Shown: positions 28,008-37,862, counted from the first letter of the stretch. The stretch is 64,000 nt of DNA from Agrobacterium albertimagni AOL15 (GCF_000300855.1 NZ_ALJF01000001.1:62001-126000); one strand, 5' to 3'. A program made the numbers and translations. Notes: a model not told the origin generated them from the letters alone.

Positions 28008-31000
28008 TTGAGCCCGAGCCCTTGCGATTTCGTCCGATGCATGGCCTCGGCCTTGTTCAGCGCCGTCACCGCTCTCTGATGGGTCCACAGCTGCTGAGCC
28101 GTCCGCATGCTGTTCCAGGCTTGCGCGACCTCGCTCCTTTGCACTGCGTTCATGTCCGACGTTATGCGCCGATACACCGCACCGCTGGCGTCTTTTGCGG
28201 AAATCGGCAGGAATGTTCGCTCCCCGAAGCGCTTGGAGATTGCCTCGACAAATGCCTCGAGTTCGGCTTTTACGTTTCCATCGCCCGACGCATGCTTGAG
28301 AGCCGCCGGCAGATCGTTTTGGTCGATGGCGTCACGGATGCGCTCCAGCACGCTTGCCGCTCGGGCCGATAGGGCAGGTATTTCAGTTGCGACCTGTCTG
28401 CGAACTGCCAGTTCCTCGGCCTGCTGTCTCCTTTCGGCGGCGCCACGCTGACGCAGATAGTCCCTCAGGCTGTCGGCCAGCGGTGTCACGTTCTTGAGCG
28501 CTCGAGCCCGGTCCGATTTACTGGCCCGGCTGGCGAAGAACCCGGTCTTGCCCTTGAGCGCGCCGAACGCCTCAGGTTCAGCTGCGAGTCTTGAAATCGT
28601 CTTTGCCGCCATTGCCCGGTCGTTTAGCATCGCATCGACATTCACCGCATTGAATGCCGCTTCGGGTTGCGCATAGACATAGGTGAAGCGCATCGAGACC
28701 TCTTCCCATTGCCTCTTGAGAGCCGGATCAGCGCCAAGCTTTTCCTCGACAGCCTCATCGATCGACTTTGGAAAAATGGAAATCCCGGCCACCATCGGCC
28801 TCACCTTCTCAGCTGCAGGGTAAGCCGTCTTGCCGATCGGGGGCGAAAAACCAAGCCGCGTTGCGATGACCGCAAGCCGGCCGGTGAGCGCGACGAGCCT
28901 ATCTTTCTGCCGTACCGTCCATGTCAGACGATCACGCGCGATGGTCCTGGCGACCTTGGCGATATGAAGCCCACGAATTTCAGCGAAACGCAGCGCCTGA
29001 CGGTAGATGCTGCCGCCGGCATAATCGAGCGTCGTTTCCTTCGAATTCTTGCGCGAAAGAGTTTCGACCAAGCCGCCCGCCTTGGCGAAGGATCGACGGC
29101 CGTAATAGACGTCAAGATCCTCGCGGTGACGTGTCATGGCGACATAGGTCAGGTGGCGATCAAGCGAGAGAGATGCCAGCACCTTGACCCGGTCGACTGT
29201 CGCGCCCTGGGCTTTGTGAATGGTCGTCGCATAGCCGTGGTCGACATTGTTATAGAAGCGCTGTTCGACCAAGACTTGGGCGCGGTGCTCACCCTTGCCG
29301 ATCTCTGCCACAAGCCGCCCGGGACCCGCTTCCACCACTTTTGCCAGCATGCCATTCTTGACGCCAAGCGACCCCTCATTTTTGAGAAGGACGATCTGCT
29401 CACCGGCTGCAAAGCGCCTGACACCATCGGCCGTCTTGAACTGAAAACCAGCCTGGATGACGCCGCGCTCGACGAGCCTATTGCGCGCCAGTTCGTTCAG
29501 CATCCTGACATCGCGACGAAGATGCGCCAGGATCAAGGTCGACTTGGCTTGATCGTAGTCACGGTCCCAATCGGAAATGAGATCGGTGATCGCATCAGCC
29601 TTCAACTCGGCCCCGATCATCTTGCCGCGGGCCTCATAGGCTTCGACGGCCTTGCCAATATTGCCGCGCGCGAGATCGAGTGAAGCCTCGCGCATCCATG
29701 GCTGACGCTGGCGATAGATGGTTTCGAGTTCTGTGTACCCAATTCGATCAGTAATAGAACGAAAGGCGGCGCCCGCCTCGATGGGCTGAAGCTGTTCAGG
29801 ATCGCCGACGAGGACGAGCTTGGCACCTGACCTCAAGACAACGTCCACAAACCGTGCCATCTGTCGCGACGACACCATACCGGCCTCGTCCAAGACAAGG
29901 ATGGTCTTGTTGTCGAGCTGGCCGCGGCCCTTGCTCCATTGCAGCTCCCAAGAGGACAGAGTGCGGGAGGAAATGCCCGCTTCCCTCTCCAAACCCTCCG
30001 CCGCCTTGCCGGCGAGGGCCGCACCGACAACCCGATACCCGGCGGCTTCCCACACCTCACGCGCGGCCTTCATCATCGTTGTCTTACCAGCCCCTGCACG
30101 ACCGATCACGGCAGCAATGCGCTTGGCTCCAGCAACATCTTCGATGGCAGCTTTCTGCTCATCCGAGAGCTGTTCGTGGCGCGCAAATGTCGCCTCGAGC
30201 AGGGGCCTGCGCACGCCATGCGAAGACTGTTGAGAAAGCCAGATCGCCTTGTTGGCCATCTCCGCTTCCAGACGGATCAAGGTCCGTGTCGTGTATTTCG
30301 TCGGCGATCGTACACCCGTTGCAAAATCGATCCGCTCCCGGTCCAGCCGCAAGGTTTTTGGGTGTTCGAGGATGCGCACCATCAGGTTCTGGAAGAGGCT
30401 GGCATCGTCGATATAACGATTGAGGATCCTGGCAATATCGCGTTCTTCAAAGACACTCTTTTCTCGAGTGACCAGATCAAGCACGAGGGCAGGATTGCGC
30501 TCGATCCGCCGCGCGTTTTCAATACGACGCTCTTCCTGCCACTGCAGACGCTCCAATGCGGCTGCCTCTCCATCTATTCCCGCTTTGCGCTCGATTGCCT
30601 TCGCGCCAACGCCGAGATGAATCGTCGGCGCAAGCTCGACCCCCTGCTTCTGGAAGGCGCGACCATCGACCCTGATGTCGAGTCCGGCAAGCGCCAGATG
30701 CCGGTTCTGGCATGCGAACCAGCCATCTCGGAATGCGTTGAAATCCGCGATACCCCCGGCCCAAAGCGCATAGACGATCTTGCCGCAATCGTTGCGCTGA
30801 ACCTTGCCGTCAGGTCCCGTGACCGGCACCTTCTTCGAGCCGAATCCCTCCTCGGTCAAAGGCCGGAGCGTCGTCATCAAATGGATGTGGGGATTATCAG
30901 GCGCATCATGAAAGACCCAGTCAGCCACCATGCCCCGGGCAGTGATGTGCTTGGCTACAAAATCACGGACGAGCTCAATGTTCTGCGCCGCCGATAGTTC

Positions 31001-31312
31001 GATCGGAAGAGCGATTGTTACATCCTTGGCGAGCTGTGCATCCGAGCGCTTCTCGAAGTCTTCCACGCGGTTCCAGAAGGCTTCCGACGCCTGTGCGACC
31101 GATCGATCGGCGACCATGCGACGAAGCCATTCCGGCGCCTCGGCCGGGATATTGAATTCCTCATGCAACAAACCCTGCTTGCGGGTGTAATCGATCGTCC
31201 GGGCTTCGCGCTCATAGTCCATTTTGGCGCAGTGCCGATACGCGGCTGACAGGACGGCACTGCGACCGGAGCCCCGGGCAACGATGCTGACGGAGAGATG
31301 CGGGACGACCAT
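28004..31312 (-). CDS. traA: Conjugative relaxase-helicase TraA (MOBQ type)
   Basis: 1102 residues, the usual size of Ti-type TraA. The N-terminal relaxase (about 1-270) has the SGRSAVLSAAYRHCAKM motif and the metal-binding PHIHLM cluster. A RecD/TraI-like helicase follows, with Walker A GRAGAGKTT (about residue 400), Walker B LVLDEAGMVSS (about 475) and the late motif YATTIHKAQGATVD (about 700). The C-terminal 300 residues are less conserved. TraA nicks oriT and unwinds the transferred strand. The gene is divergent from traC across the oriT region and coupled to traF. Confidence 0.94.
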   Translation of the reverse strand: MVVPHLSVSIVARGSGRSAVLSAAYRHCAKMDYEREARTIDYTRKQGLLHEEFNIPAEAPEWLRRMVADRSVAQASEAFWNRVEDFEKRSDAQLAKDVTIALPIELSAAQNIELVRDFVAKHITARGMVADWVFHDAPDNPHIHLMTTLRPLTEEGFGSKKVPVTGPDGKVQRNDCGKIVYALWAGGIADFNAFRDGWFACQNRHLALAGLDIRVDGRAFQKQGVELAPTIHLGVGAKAIERKAGIDGEAAALERLQWQEERRIENARRIERNPALVLDLVTREKSVFEERDIARILNRYIDDASLFQNLMVRILEHPKTLRLDRERIDFATGVRSPTKYTTRTLIRLEAEMANKAIWLSQQSSHGVRRPLLEATFARHEQLSDEQKAAIEDVAGAKRIAAVIGRAGAGKTTMMKAAREVWEAAGYRVVGAALAGKAAEGLEREAGISSRTLSSWELQWSKGRGQLDNKTILVLDEAGMVSSRQMARFVDVVLRSGAKLVLVGDPEQLQPIEAGAAFRSITDRIGYTELETIYRQRQPWMREASLDLARGNIGKAVEAYEARGKMIGAELKADAITDLISDWDRDYDQAKSTLILAHLRRDVRMLNELARNRLVERGVIQAGFQFKTADGVRRFAAGEQIVLLKNEGSLGVKNGMLAKVVEAGPGRLVAEIGKGEHRAQVLVEQRFYNNVDHGYATTIHKAQGATVDRVKVLASLSLDRHLTYVAMTRHREDLDVYYGRRSFAKAGGLVETLSRKNSKETTLDYAGGSIYRQALRFAEIRGLHIAKVARTIARDRLTWTVRQKDRLVALTGRLAVIATRLGFSPPIGKTAYPAAEKVRPMVAGISIFPKSIDEAVEEKLGADPALKRQWEEVSMRFTYVYAQPEAAFNAVNVDAMLNDRAMAAKTISRLAAEPEAFGALKGKTGFFASRASKSDRARALKNVTPLADSLRDYLRQRGAAERRQQAEELAVRRQVATEIPALSARAASVLERIRDAIDQNDLPAALKHASGDGNVKAELEAFVEAISKRFGERTFLPISAKDASGAVYRRITSDMNAVQRSEVAQAWNSMRTAQQLWTHQRAVTALNKAEAMHRTKSQGLGLK

Positions 31313-31384
31313 TGCTCAATGCACTCCAGCGACCGGAAGAACCAACTGTTCGCGAGAGACGGGCGGCCGCGCCGCAAGCCGAGA

Positions 31385-31430
31385 GCAGTGCGTCGCAACA
31401 GCGACGTATAATTGCGCCCTTGAAGCCGTC
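31385..31430. other. oriT: Origin of transfer (oriT) with nic region
   Basis: The 249 bases between divergent traA and traC are where Ti-type plasmids carry oriT. CGTCGC (31391-31396), a 4-base spacer and GCGACG (31401-31406) form a perfect inverted repeat. It is followed directly by TATAATTGCGCCCT (31407-31420), which resembles the nic-site region recognised by MOBQ relaxases of the RSF1010 and Ti families (core GCGCCCT). The exact nick position is not determined here. Confidence 0.75.
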
Positions 31431-31561
31431 CTTCGAACGGCCGGGATCATTCACAAAAACACCAGCTCTGGCGATTGGAGGATTCACAGTAGTGCGTTCG
31501 GCACGACGCTCTGAGAATCTCTGTCTCGCGACATCAGTGTTCGAGAAAGGGAAACGACGAG

Positions 31562-31858
31562 ATGAAAAAGCCATCTTCAAAAATCCGCCAGGAGATCGCG
31601 AAGCTCCAGGAACAGCTGAAGACAGCAGAGACCCGCGAAGCCGAACGTATCGGCCGCATCGCAGTTCGGGCAGGACTCGGCGACATTGAGACCGACGAAA
31701 CCGCGCTTCAGGCGGCATTTGAAGATCTGGCGAAACGGTTTCACGCGGGCAAGCCGAGCGCCACTGCACGGAAAGGCACCAACGAGAGCGGAGCGGGTAG
31801 GGGGCAGCCCGAGACGATCGCGACTGGCCCGGCTTCAGGCCGCCTTGACGAGGCTTGA
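31562..31858 (+). CDS. traC: Conjugal transfer protein TraC
   Basis: 98 residues starting [20 protein letters not shown]. It is a small, helical, charged protein with a disordered Gly/Ser-rich tail, as in TraC of Ti and Sym plasmids. There it is a relaxosome accessory protein encoded directly downstream of oriT. The order traC-traD-traG and divergence from traA support the name. The following traD starts four bases after its stop. Confidence 0.85.
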   Translation: MKKPSSKIRQEIAKLQEQLKTAETREAERIGRIAVRAGLGDIETDETALQAAFEDLAKRFHAGKPSATARKGTNESGAGRGQPETIATGPASGRLDEA

Positions 31859-31862
31859 GCGA

Positions 31863-32078
31863 ATGAAAAGAGGAGAAACGTCTGAGGCCCGGAAGAAAGA
31901 TACGCGCGACAAGATCGAGCTCGGCGGCCTGATCGTCAAAGCCGGTCTGCGGCTCGAAAAACGTGCGCTTCTACTCGGCGCGCTCATCGAGCTGAACGAG
32001 CGATTGAAGGCCGACGAGCGCGAGCGCGCAAGATTGACCGCGATTGGCGTAAAGGCGTTCGGACATGACGGCCAATAG
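31863..32078 (+). CDS. traD: Conjugal transfer protein TraD
   Basis: 71 residues containing [20 protein letters not shown] and [15 protein letters not shown], the signature of rhizobial TraD. This is a short relaxosome-associated protein, not the F-plasmid TraD ATPase. The ATG at 31863 is used; an open frame extends upstream inside traC. Its 3' end overlaps traG by 14 bases. Confidence 0.87.
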   Translation: MKRGETSEARKKDTRDKIELGGLIVKAGLRLEKRALLLGALIELNERLKADERERARLTAIGVKAFGHDGQ

Positions 32079-33969
32079 GATTGCTATTGTCATTATGCCC
32101 GCGGCGCTCATGTGTGCTGTGTTCTTTTCGATGACCGGTATCGAGACCTCGATTGCCGGGCTCGGGACAACGGAAAAGGCTCAGCGCATCCTGGAGCGCA
32201 TTGGGATCGCGGCCCCTTACCTTACAGCGGCGACCTCCGGCCTTGCATTGTTGTTTGCGGCGGCAGGTGTCTCAAACATTCGCGTCTTGGGAACTGGTGC
32301 GGCAATCGGAAACGCCATGGTGATCTTGATGGCAAGCCTGAGAGAAGGCGGGCGTCTTTCAATGCTCTCCTCACAGCTGCCAGCGGGACAATCGGCGATG
32401 TCGCATCTTGATCAGGCGACGATGGTCGGCGTGACTGCAGCACTCATGTCCGGGTGCTTTGCCATGCGGGTGGCGCTGCGCGGCAACGCCGCCTTCAAGC
32501 ATGCTTCGCCCAAGCGCGTCTCCGGTAAGCGTGCCCTTCACGGCGAGGCTGACTGGATGGAGCTTTCCAAAGCTCAGAAGCTCTTGCCAGACACCGGCGG
32601 CATCGTAATTGGCGAGCGGTATCGCGTTGATCGTGACAGCGTGGCCGCCATCTCGTTTCGTGCCGACAACAAGGAGACATGGGGCGCCGGTGGCACGTCT
32701 CCGCTGCTGTGCTTCGACGGATCGTTTGGCTCTTCCCACGGCATCATCTTTGCCGGATCAGGCGGGTTCAAGACGACATCCGTGACCATCCCGACGGCCC
32801 TGACGTGGGGCGGTCCGCTCATCGTGCTCGACCCATCACGTGAAGTCGCGCCCCTGGTGTCGAAACATCGTGAGCAGGCGGGCCGACGGGTCAGAATTCT
32901 GGATCCGCGCAGTCCCGCAACTGGATTCAATGCACTCGACTGGGTTGGCCAATACGGTGGTACGAAGGAGGAAGACATTGCATCGGTCGCGTCCTGGATC
33001 ATGAGCGATAGCGGTCGCGAAAGCGGCGTCCGCGATGACTTTTTCCGCTCGTCCGGCCTGCAGCTTCTCACCGCCATGATAGCCGATGTCTGCCTGTCGG
33101 GCCACACGCCGCAAGAACAGCAGACGCTCCGCCAGGTACGCAGCAATCTGGCTGAACCCGAGCCGCAATTGCGCAAGCGCCTGCAGGAAATTTTCGACAA
33201 TTCCGGATCGGACTTCGTGAGAGAGAACGTCGCCGCCTTCGTCAACATGACGCCGGAAACCTTTTCCGGCGTCTATGCCAATGCCATCAAGGAAACCCAT
33301 TGGCTCTCCTATCCGAACTATGCAGCACTGGTCTCCGGCTCGACGTTTCGCACCGGCGACGTCGCATCGGGCAACACGGATATCTTCATCAACATAGACC
33401 TGAAGACGCTTGAGACCCATGCTGGTTTGGCGCGTGTGGTAATCGGCTCGTTTTTGAACGCAATCTACAATCGCGATGGCGCAATAGAGGGCAGGGCCCT
33501 CTTCCTGCTCGATGAGATTGCAAGGCTTGGCTATATGCGCATCCTTGAGACCGCGCGAGACGCCGGACGAAAATACGGCATAACACTGACGATGATCTAT
33601 CAGTCGATCGGCCAGCTGCGCGAAACCTATGGGGGGCGCGACGCGTCCAGCAAATGGTTCGAGAGCGCCAGCTGGGTCAGCTTTGCCGCCATCAACGACC
33701 CCGATACCGCCGAATACATATCTCGCCGCTGCGGCATGACCACGGTCGAGGTCGATCAGGTCAGTCGCAGCGTCCAACCGCGGGGATCATCGCGGACACG
33801 ATCGAGGCAGCTGGCGCCCAGACCGTTGATACAGCCCCAGGAAGTTCTCCTGATGCGCGCGGACGAGCAGATTGTCTTCACCGCCGGCAATCCGCCGCTG
33901 AGATGCGGCCGCGCCATCTGGTTTCGGCGGCCAGACATGAAAGCCCGCATAGGCAGGGCAGGGATATAG
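32065..33969 (+). CDS. traG: Type IV coupling protein TraG
   Basis: 634 residues of the VirD4/TraG family. Two to three N-terminal membrane spans lie in about residues 5-145. The ATPase domain has Walker [11 protein letters not shown] (about 231-240) and Walker [12 protein letters not shown] (about 482-492). It couples the TraA-DNA complex to the mating channel at the inner membrane. The mating channel genes (trb or virB) are not in the window. The start at 32065 overlaps traD. Confidence 0.93.
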   Translation: MTANRIAIVIMPAALMCAVFFSMTGIETSIAGLGTTEKAQRILERIGIAAPYLTAATSGLALLFAAAGVSNIRVLGTGAAIGNAMVILMASLREGGRLSMLSSQLPAGQSAMSHLDQATMVGVTAALMSGCFAMRVALRGNAAFKHASPKRVSGKRALHGEADWMELSKAQKLLPDTGGIVIGERYRVDRDSVAAISFRADNKETWGAGGTSPLLCFDGSFGSSHGIIFAGSGGFKTTSVTIPTALTWGGPLIVLDPSREVAPLVSKHREQAGRRVRILDPRSPATGFNALDWVGQYGGTKEEDIASVASWIMSDSGRESGVRDDFFRSSGLQLLTAMIADVCLSGHTPQEQQTLRQVRSNLAEPEPQLRKRLQEIFDNSGSDFVRENVAAFVNMTPETFSGVYANAIKETHWLSYPNYAALVSGSTFRTGDVASGNTDIFINIDLKTLETHAGLARVVIGSFLNAIYNRDGAIEGRALFLLDEIARLGYMRILETARDAGRKYGITLTMIYQSIGQLRETYGGRDASSKWFESASWVSFAAINDPDTAEYISRRCGMTTVEVDQVSRSVQPRGSSRTRSRQLAPRPLIQPQEVLLMRADEQIVFTAGNPPLRCGRAIWFRRPDMKARIGRAGI

Positions 33970-34169
33970 CCCCATGACCTTCCGACGCAGCGACCGACGC
34001 ATTTGTCCATCCAGCTGCATCAGCTTGCCCCCACGGCTGTTCTTCTCAGTGCAATAGGAGATCGTGACCGGGATCGACGACAGTCCGGATGAGCCGTCTC
34101 TTGCCCATTCGGCCACCGCTTTTTTGATGCCAAGGCAGAACTGCGCAAAGCCCATCTGACATCACGAAA

Positions 34170-34520
34170 ATGAATCAGTCGCGGTCGACCGATTCAAAAC
34201 TCTCGTTGGACGGGGAATGCGCCAATCGCGATCATGCCAGCATGATCATTCAAGCCTATCACCTCTATGTCGAGAAGATCGACCGCACGAAAAACATGGC
34301 TCGCTTTTATGCCATGTCCATCGAGCCAAATCTGTTTGGCGAAGCGTGCCTGACGCGACGTTGGGGACGTATCGGAACGAACGGCCAAACAACAAGCCAT
34401 CATTTCGCAACAGAACGAGAAGCGGTGATCCTCTTTCTCGATCTCCTGCGTCGGAAGAAGAGGCGCGGTTATTCCAGCGTTGCACGTCAAAAAGACATGG
34501 CTCGACGAGAACTCGTCTAA
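34170..34520 (+). CDS. WGR-domain protein
   Basis: 116 residues. The core YHLYVEKIDRTKNMARFY through RRWGRIGTNGQ to FATEREAVILFLDLLRRKKRRGY is a complete WGR domain (about residues 29-105), named for the Trp-Gly-Arg seen here at about 64-66. WGR domains often bind nucleic acids. Single-domain versions of this size recur next to tra genes on rhizobial plasmids, but no function is established. The start may be the ATG at 34170 or the one at 34242; neither has a strong ribosome site. Confidence 0.8.
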   Translation: MNQSRSTDSKLSLDGECANRDHASMIIQAYHLYVEKIDRTKNMARFYAMSIEPNLFGEACLTRRWGRIGTNGQTTSHHFATEREAVILFLDLLRRKKRRGYSSVARQKDMARRELV

Positions 34521-34919
34521 ATTGATAAGGGAAGAGCTGTCTGCATCGGGGTGCCTGTGGTGTTTGCCAGTCGACTGCGACTTTGACGACCGGCTCATTC
34601 TCAGTGCAGATCTTCCCGCGTGCTAAGAGTGATCTTCTCTCTTCTGAAGTTCTGGCCAATCGGCCAGCTGATCGGGAAGACGCCCGGTTGCCAAGCCCGG
34701 GTCCGGAACGCCGAGCCACCTCTTCCAACTTCTTGGTCGCCGCCGCACTGCCAGCGCCGGAACCAATCCTCTCAAACGGGACGGGTCATTCGGCGCAGCC
34801 CCTCCGGAGCTCGGTGGTGTCTGGCCGAGCCAAGAGGCGTTTGAACGGGCGTCGCACTCCACTCCGGTCGCAGGATTTGCAATGAGGCCCCGCCGATGGG
34901 CGGAGCCTCATGCCGTGGA
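34521..34919. other. Gene-free stretch with a hairpin
   Basis: 399 bases between the WGR gene and the convergent DUF736 gene. Apart from an imperfect GC-rich hairpin at 34884-34909 (GAGGCCCCGCC against GGCGGAGCCTC, 4-base loop), which may end the DUF736 transcript, no supported gene is seen. Confidence 0.5.
34884..34909 (-). terminator. Hairpin downstream of the DUF736 gene
   Basis: An 11-base stem with one mismatch and a GATG/CATC loop lies 10 bases beyond the stop codon of the minus-strand DUF736 gene. There is no T-run, so termination strength is uncertain. Confidence 0.45.
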
Positions 34920-35228
34920 TCAATCCCGGTTCTGCCTGGACCAGATCAACCGAAGGCCATCTTCGCCCTCGACCTCAGCAAGCGTTGCGTAGATCGGGGC
35001 CGGAAAGCTCGGATCGTCGAGCTTGACCGAGAGGTAGTCGCGGCCTTGTTCGGACGTCTTCTGCCAGGCTGCACCGAATTCCACGCTGCCGGCATAGACG
35101 CGGAACTGCGGGCCCTTGTCGGAGGGGTTCTCGACGCGGGCAATGCGTGCCTTGACGTTGAGGGCAAGAGTGCGAATGGAGCCAGTGAAGCCGGTTTCGT
35201 TTGCAGTGAAGTTGCCGATGATTGCCAT
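34920..35228 (-). CDS. DUF736 family protein
   Basis: 102 residues starting [20 protein letters not shown], the conserved N-terminus of DUF736. The rest ([23 protein letters not shown] ... [19 protein letters not shown]) matches the family's beta-rich single domain along its full length. These proteins are common beside conjugation and replication genes of rhizobial plasmids; their role is unknown. A longer frame reaches 35429, but the M at 35228 with upstream AAAAGGAATAGGACA fits the family and is chosen. Confidence 0.88.
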   Translation of the reverse strand: MAIIGNFTANETGFTGSIRTLALNVKARIARVENPSDKGPQFRVYAGSVEFGAAWQKTSEQGRDYLSVKLDDPSFPAPIYATLAEVEGEDGLRLIWSRQNRD

Positions 35229-35677
35229 TGTCCTATTCCTTTTCGTGTTCGGGCCGCGCCCATCGCGGCCTCGATGGCTGTCACGAAGACTGGTGATGAT
35301 CGGACCGCACCCTATAGGGCCGCAATGAAGTGGAGGGCGGCAAGGTGCAGATTTGTTGGTGGGTGAGGAGGCAGGCGGAGCCTGACGGGGTAAGAAATCT
35401 GGACCCGGCCGTTGCGGGGAGACGATCAAGGCGCAGCCGCTCTCCGGTCAGACATGCCTCATCGAGCCCGCGAATGAGCGCCTGAGACTGCGTAACGACT
35501 ATGACAAGGATCAACAACGCGCCGGCCTTGCAAATGAAAGCCTCGACACACCAGCCCATCTGAAACGCCAGAACTGTATCATCAGCTGGGGGTCACGAGA
35601 TCCGTCAAGCGGGGCCTGCTTGCCCCGCTTGTGCAGTGCGGTATCGTTGTTCATGCGAATCGCAGCATGGAGGACAG
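35229..35677. other. Intergenic region with a perfect inverted repeat
   Basis: 449 bases that include the DUF736 promoter side. A perfect 8-base-pair hairpin lies at 35607-35630 (AAGCGGGG, 8-base loop, CCCCGCTT), shortly upstream of the small gene at 35678. No further gene can be supported. Confidence 0.5.
35607..35630. terminator. Perfect 8-bp stem-loop
   Basis: AAGCGGGG (35607-35614) and CCCCGCTT (35623-35630) pair perfectly around an 8-base loop. Both flanks lack a T-run. It may end a transcript from either side. Confidence 0.35.
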
Positions 35678-35866
35678 ATGCGCCAGCAAAGCAAACCGTT
35701 CATCGTTGAGCGCAAACCGACGAGAAAGCCCAAACCCGATTCACAAAAGCCGTCGATCTGGGGCAGACTGGATACTGACATAGCAATTGGTCTTCGGGTT
35801 CTGCAGGAAAGGGACCAGCGGAATGCCGGTCAAGAGGCGGCCAACGGTGATGACGATCACGCCTGA
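35678..35866 (+). CDS. Small basic conserved plasmid protein, function unknown
   Basis: 62 residues, MRQQSKPFIVERKPTRKPKP with SIWGRLDTDIAIGL in the middle. It is strongly basic at the N-terminus and acidic at the end (NGDDDHA). An excellent ribosome site, GGAGGACAG, precedes the ATG at 35678. The pattern SKPFIVE-K-(S/T)RK-KP is familiar from small rhizobial plasmid proteins, but no function is known to me. Its size and charge would suit a nucleic-acid-binding protein; this is inference. Confidence 0.6.
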   Translation: MRQQSKPFIVERKPTRKPKPDSQKPSIWGRLDTDIAIGLRVLQERDQRNAGQEAANGDDDHA

Positions 35867-35925
35867 ATGCTGGGTCGCAGCTATCGAATTCTCGAGATTT
35901 CCGCCGCATGAGAAGCCGCAGCCAG

Positions 35926-36110
35926 GCCCAAAAAAAGGGCCGCCGGCATAAAGCCGCGGCCCGTGAATTGTGAAGGCAAAAGCCTCCAGAGGGGAACAGT
36001 CGATGCAACGGCACTGGGAGGAAATCCGTCTTGCGCATCAACTGGAGGCATGATGCCCGAATTTTGACCATTTGGAAAACATTTATTGTGCACTGCAGCC
36101 ATGCGCATGC
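35926..36110 (-). ncRNA. Candidate trans-encoded small RNA
   Basis: On the minus strand a perfect stem, GGGCCGC (complement of 35956-35962) with GCGGCCC (complement of 35937-35943), is followed by seven T, an intrinsic terminator with no protein gene before it. The roughly 150 bases upstream carry unpaired-looking CCTCC and CCTCCC tracts and a TGGAGG that could pair with them. Several alphaproteobacterial sRNA families expose anti-Shine-Dalgarno CU-rich loops of this kind. The 5' end is a guess; I could not identify a clear promoter. Confidence 0.35.
35930..35962 (-). terminator. Intrinsic terminator on the minus strand
   Basis: A perfect 7-base-pair GC stem (35937-35943 with 35956-35962) is followed, reading the minus strand, by TTTTTTT. 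It has all parts of a Rho-independent terminator but no gene ends at it. Confidence 0.65.
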
Positions 36111-36668
36111 TGCATTTCGGCATGATCGGAAGCCCAATGCTATTCCGACGGATCCAGGTTTCCAAGACCCAAAGGCCGTGACACTCCATAGCCAGCGCTT
36201 CAAGTGAGGCTTATCTTTTAGGCCGCCTTGAATGGACGGCAACCGAATCCTGCCTCGAGCAGGCGCCAGGGTCCATACTAATTATTGTTTTATATCAATT
36301 GCTTATCTAAAATCGCATAATATGCATTATGGAACATTAAATCTGAACGCGGCAAAGTTTCGGGGCCACATGATCAAGTCTTGCACGAGGGCCAATACTG
36401 ATCACGATCCATTTGATAAGGCGCAGTACACAGCAGATGCCGCAGAAGCCGGCGACGTTGAGCGCGATGAGACGACGAAGATTGTGCTCCATAGCGTGAA
36501 TTCGTCGCCGCGGCGAGCACACATGGTTCTCGCTTCTGCCGGCATCCGAAAGAATGGGCCCATGCAGGTCAGCATTCGCACCAAAAATACGAGGACATCC
36601 TTCACACTTGCGCGCTATCGGCAAGACGCGAGATAGTCGCAGACGAAACCACAACAACGGCGACGACG

Positions 36669-37862
36669 ATGAACGGAGCGGCATTTTTCCTGGTAGTCAA
36701 CTTCGTGGTTGCCATATCGTTTGCCGCCGTCTTCATGGTCGTTGCCGGGCGCAGCCAATCCCGCAAGGCGGCCATCTTGCTCGGGATCGGCTTTGGGATC
36801 GCCTCGCTGTCGGCAATCTGCGAGCTGCTTATAGCCTATGCGGGACCACCCAAACTCTGGGCATTGGGAGCCTTTGCGACAGTCCTGTCTGGCATGGTCA
36901 TGATAAGCCTTGCGATCGCGGAGATGTACAATCGGCGAATTGAATTGCGCCTCACCGCCGTATTCGTCGCAGCCGCGCTTGCGAATGCCTATCTGATTTA
37001 TGACTTGCCGCGGGGAACACCGTTGCAGGCATTTCTCTATCAGGGGCCCTTTGCCATTGTGATCTTGGCTGGCGCCATGATCGTCATACAGGCGCGTCGG
37101 CAGACAGCCATCGACCGCTTTCTGGCCTTGTTGCTGATGGCAACAGGCCTTCATTTCTTCGCCAAGGCCGGGCTCGCCGTCATCTTCGGTTCCGGGGCCG
37201 TTGCAACTGACTATATTCGGACCAGTTATGCGCTGATATCTCAGAGCCTGACGGCAGTCTTGATGGTTGCCGTGGGATTGACCCTGCTTGCCAAGCTTGT
37301 TCTGGAAATCATGCATGTGCACAAGACAGAGTCGGAGATCGACCTCCTGTCGGGGCTCTTGAACAGGCGCGGGTTTCACCGTCGCGTCGACAGGTTGTTC
37401 GGCGATGACCCAAAGGCCGTGCATTCTATCATCTTGTGTGATCTCGATCATTTCAAGCGCATCAATGACAGCTTTGGCCACGATGTCGGCGACGCGGTCA
37501 TCGAGGCCTTTGCAGAGCATCTGCGTGTGACGACCCCTCCCCACTGCGCGGTCGGTCGCCTCGGTGGCGAGGAGTTCGCCATTTTTCTTCCACACAGCGA
37601 TACGGTTGCGGCCGTTCACTTGGCCCAGCGCCTGCAGTTTGGCACCATGCCGCTGCGCGCACTGCCGCCTGGAATTGCGGTGACGGCAAGTTTTGGCGTC
37701 GCGGCGGTCTCGTCCTTGCACGGGCTGGCGGCGGCTTACCGGCAGGCAGATCAGGCCCTCTACTCGGCCAAGACCCGCGGCCGAAACAGGGTCGAACTGG
37801 CAAGTGGCGATGCGCCCGAGGCTTCGATGCAAGGCGCGCAGAGGCCGGTGATAAGGTCATGA
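36669..37862 (+). CDS. Membrane-bound diguanylate cyclase (GGDEF domain)
   Basis: 397 residues. About seven membrane spans fill residues 5-215. A GGDEF domain follows (about 225-385), with DLLSGLLNRRGF, the metal-site CDLDHFKRINDSFGHDVGD and the active-site loop GRLGGEEFAIFLP. The GGEEF signature is intact, so synthesis of cyclic di-GMP is expected. No RxxD inhibitory site is seen five residues upstream of the motif. The start at 36669 gives a membrane span within the first 25 residues. It stands alone, and its signal is unknown. Confidence 0.9.
   Translation: MNGAAFFLVVNFVVAISFAAVFMVVAGRSQSRKAAILLGIGFGIASLSAICELLIAYAGPPKLWALGAFATVLSGMVMISLAIAEMYNRRIELRLTAVFVAAALANAYLIYDLPRGTPLQAFLYQGPFAIVILAGAMIVIQARRQTAIDRFLALLLMATGLHFFAKAGLAVIFGSGAVATDYIRTSYALISQSLTAVLMVAVGLTLLAKLVLEIMHVHKTESEIDLLSGLLNRRGFHRRVDRLFGDDPKAVHSIILCDLDHFKRINDSFGHDVGDAVIEAFAEHLRVTTPPHCAVGRLGGEEFAIFLPHSDTVAAVHLAQRLQFGTMPLRALPPGIAVTASFGVAAVSSLHGLAAAYRQADQALYSAKTRGRNRVELASGDAPEASMQGAQRPVIRS

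Larger units (their letters stand above)
35867..36668. other. Gene-poor region with terminator-like hairpin and AT-rich palindromes
   Basis: 802 bases with no supported protein gene. It contains a strong minus-strand terminator (35930-35962), a preceding stretch rich in CCTCC motifs that could be a small RNA, and an AT-rich segment (about 36275-36350) carrying CATAAT-ATGC-ATTATG at 36316-36331, unlike the GC-rich surroundings. Confidence 0.5.

Noticed and set aside
28667..30997. Long plus-strand frames opposite traA
   Set aside because: They are antisense to the relaxase-helicase and have no ribosome sites or family motifs.
31313..31561. tra-box (18-base TraR operator) between traA and traC
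   Set aside because: I searched by eye for a palindrome of the Ti type and found only the oriT inverted repeat; a diverged box cannot be excluded.
33787..34155. Minus-strand reading frame (122 codons) overlapping the 3' end of traG
   Set aside because: Its C-terminal half is the antisense of the TraG coding end, it has no ribosome site I can see, and the translation matches nothing recognisable.
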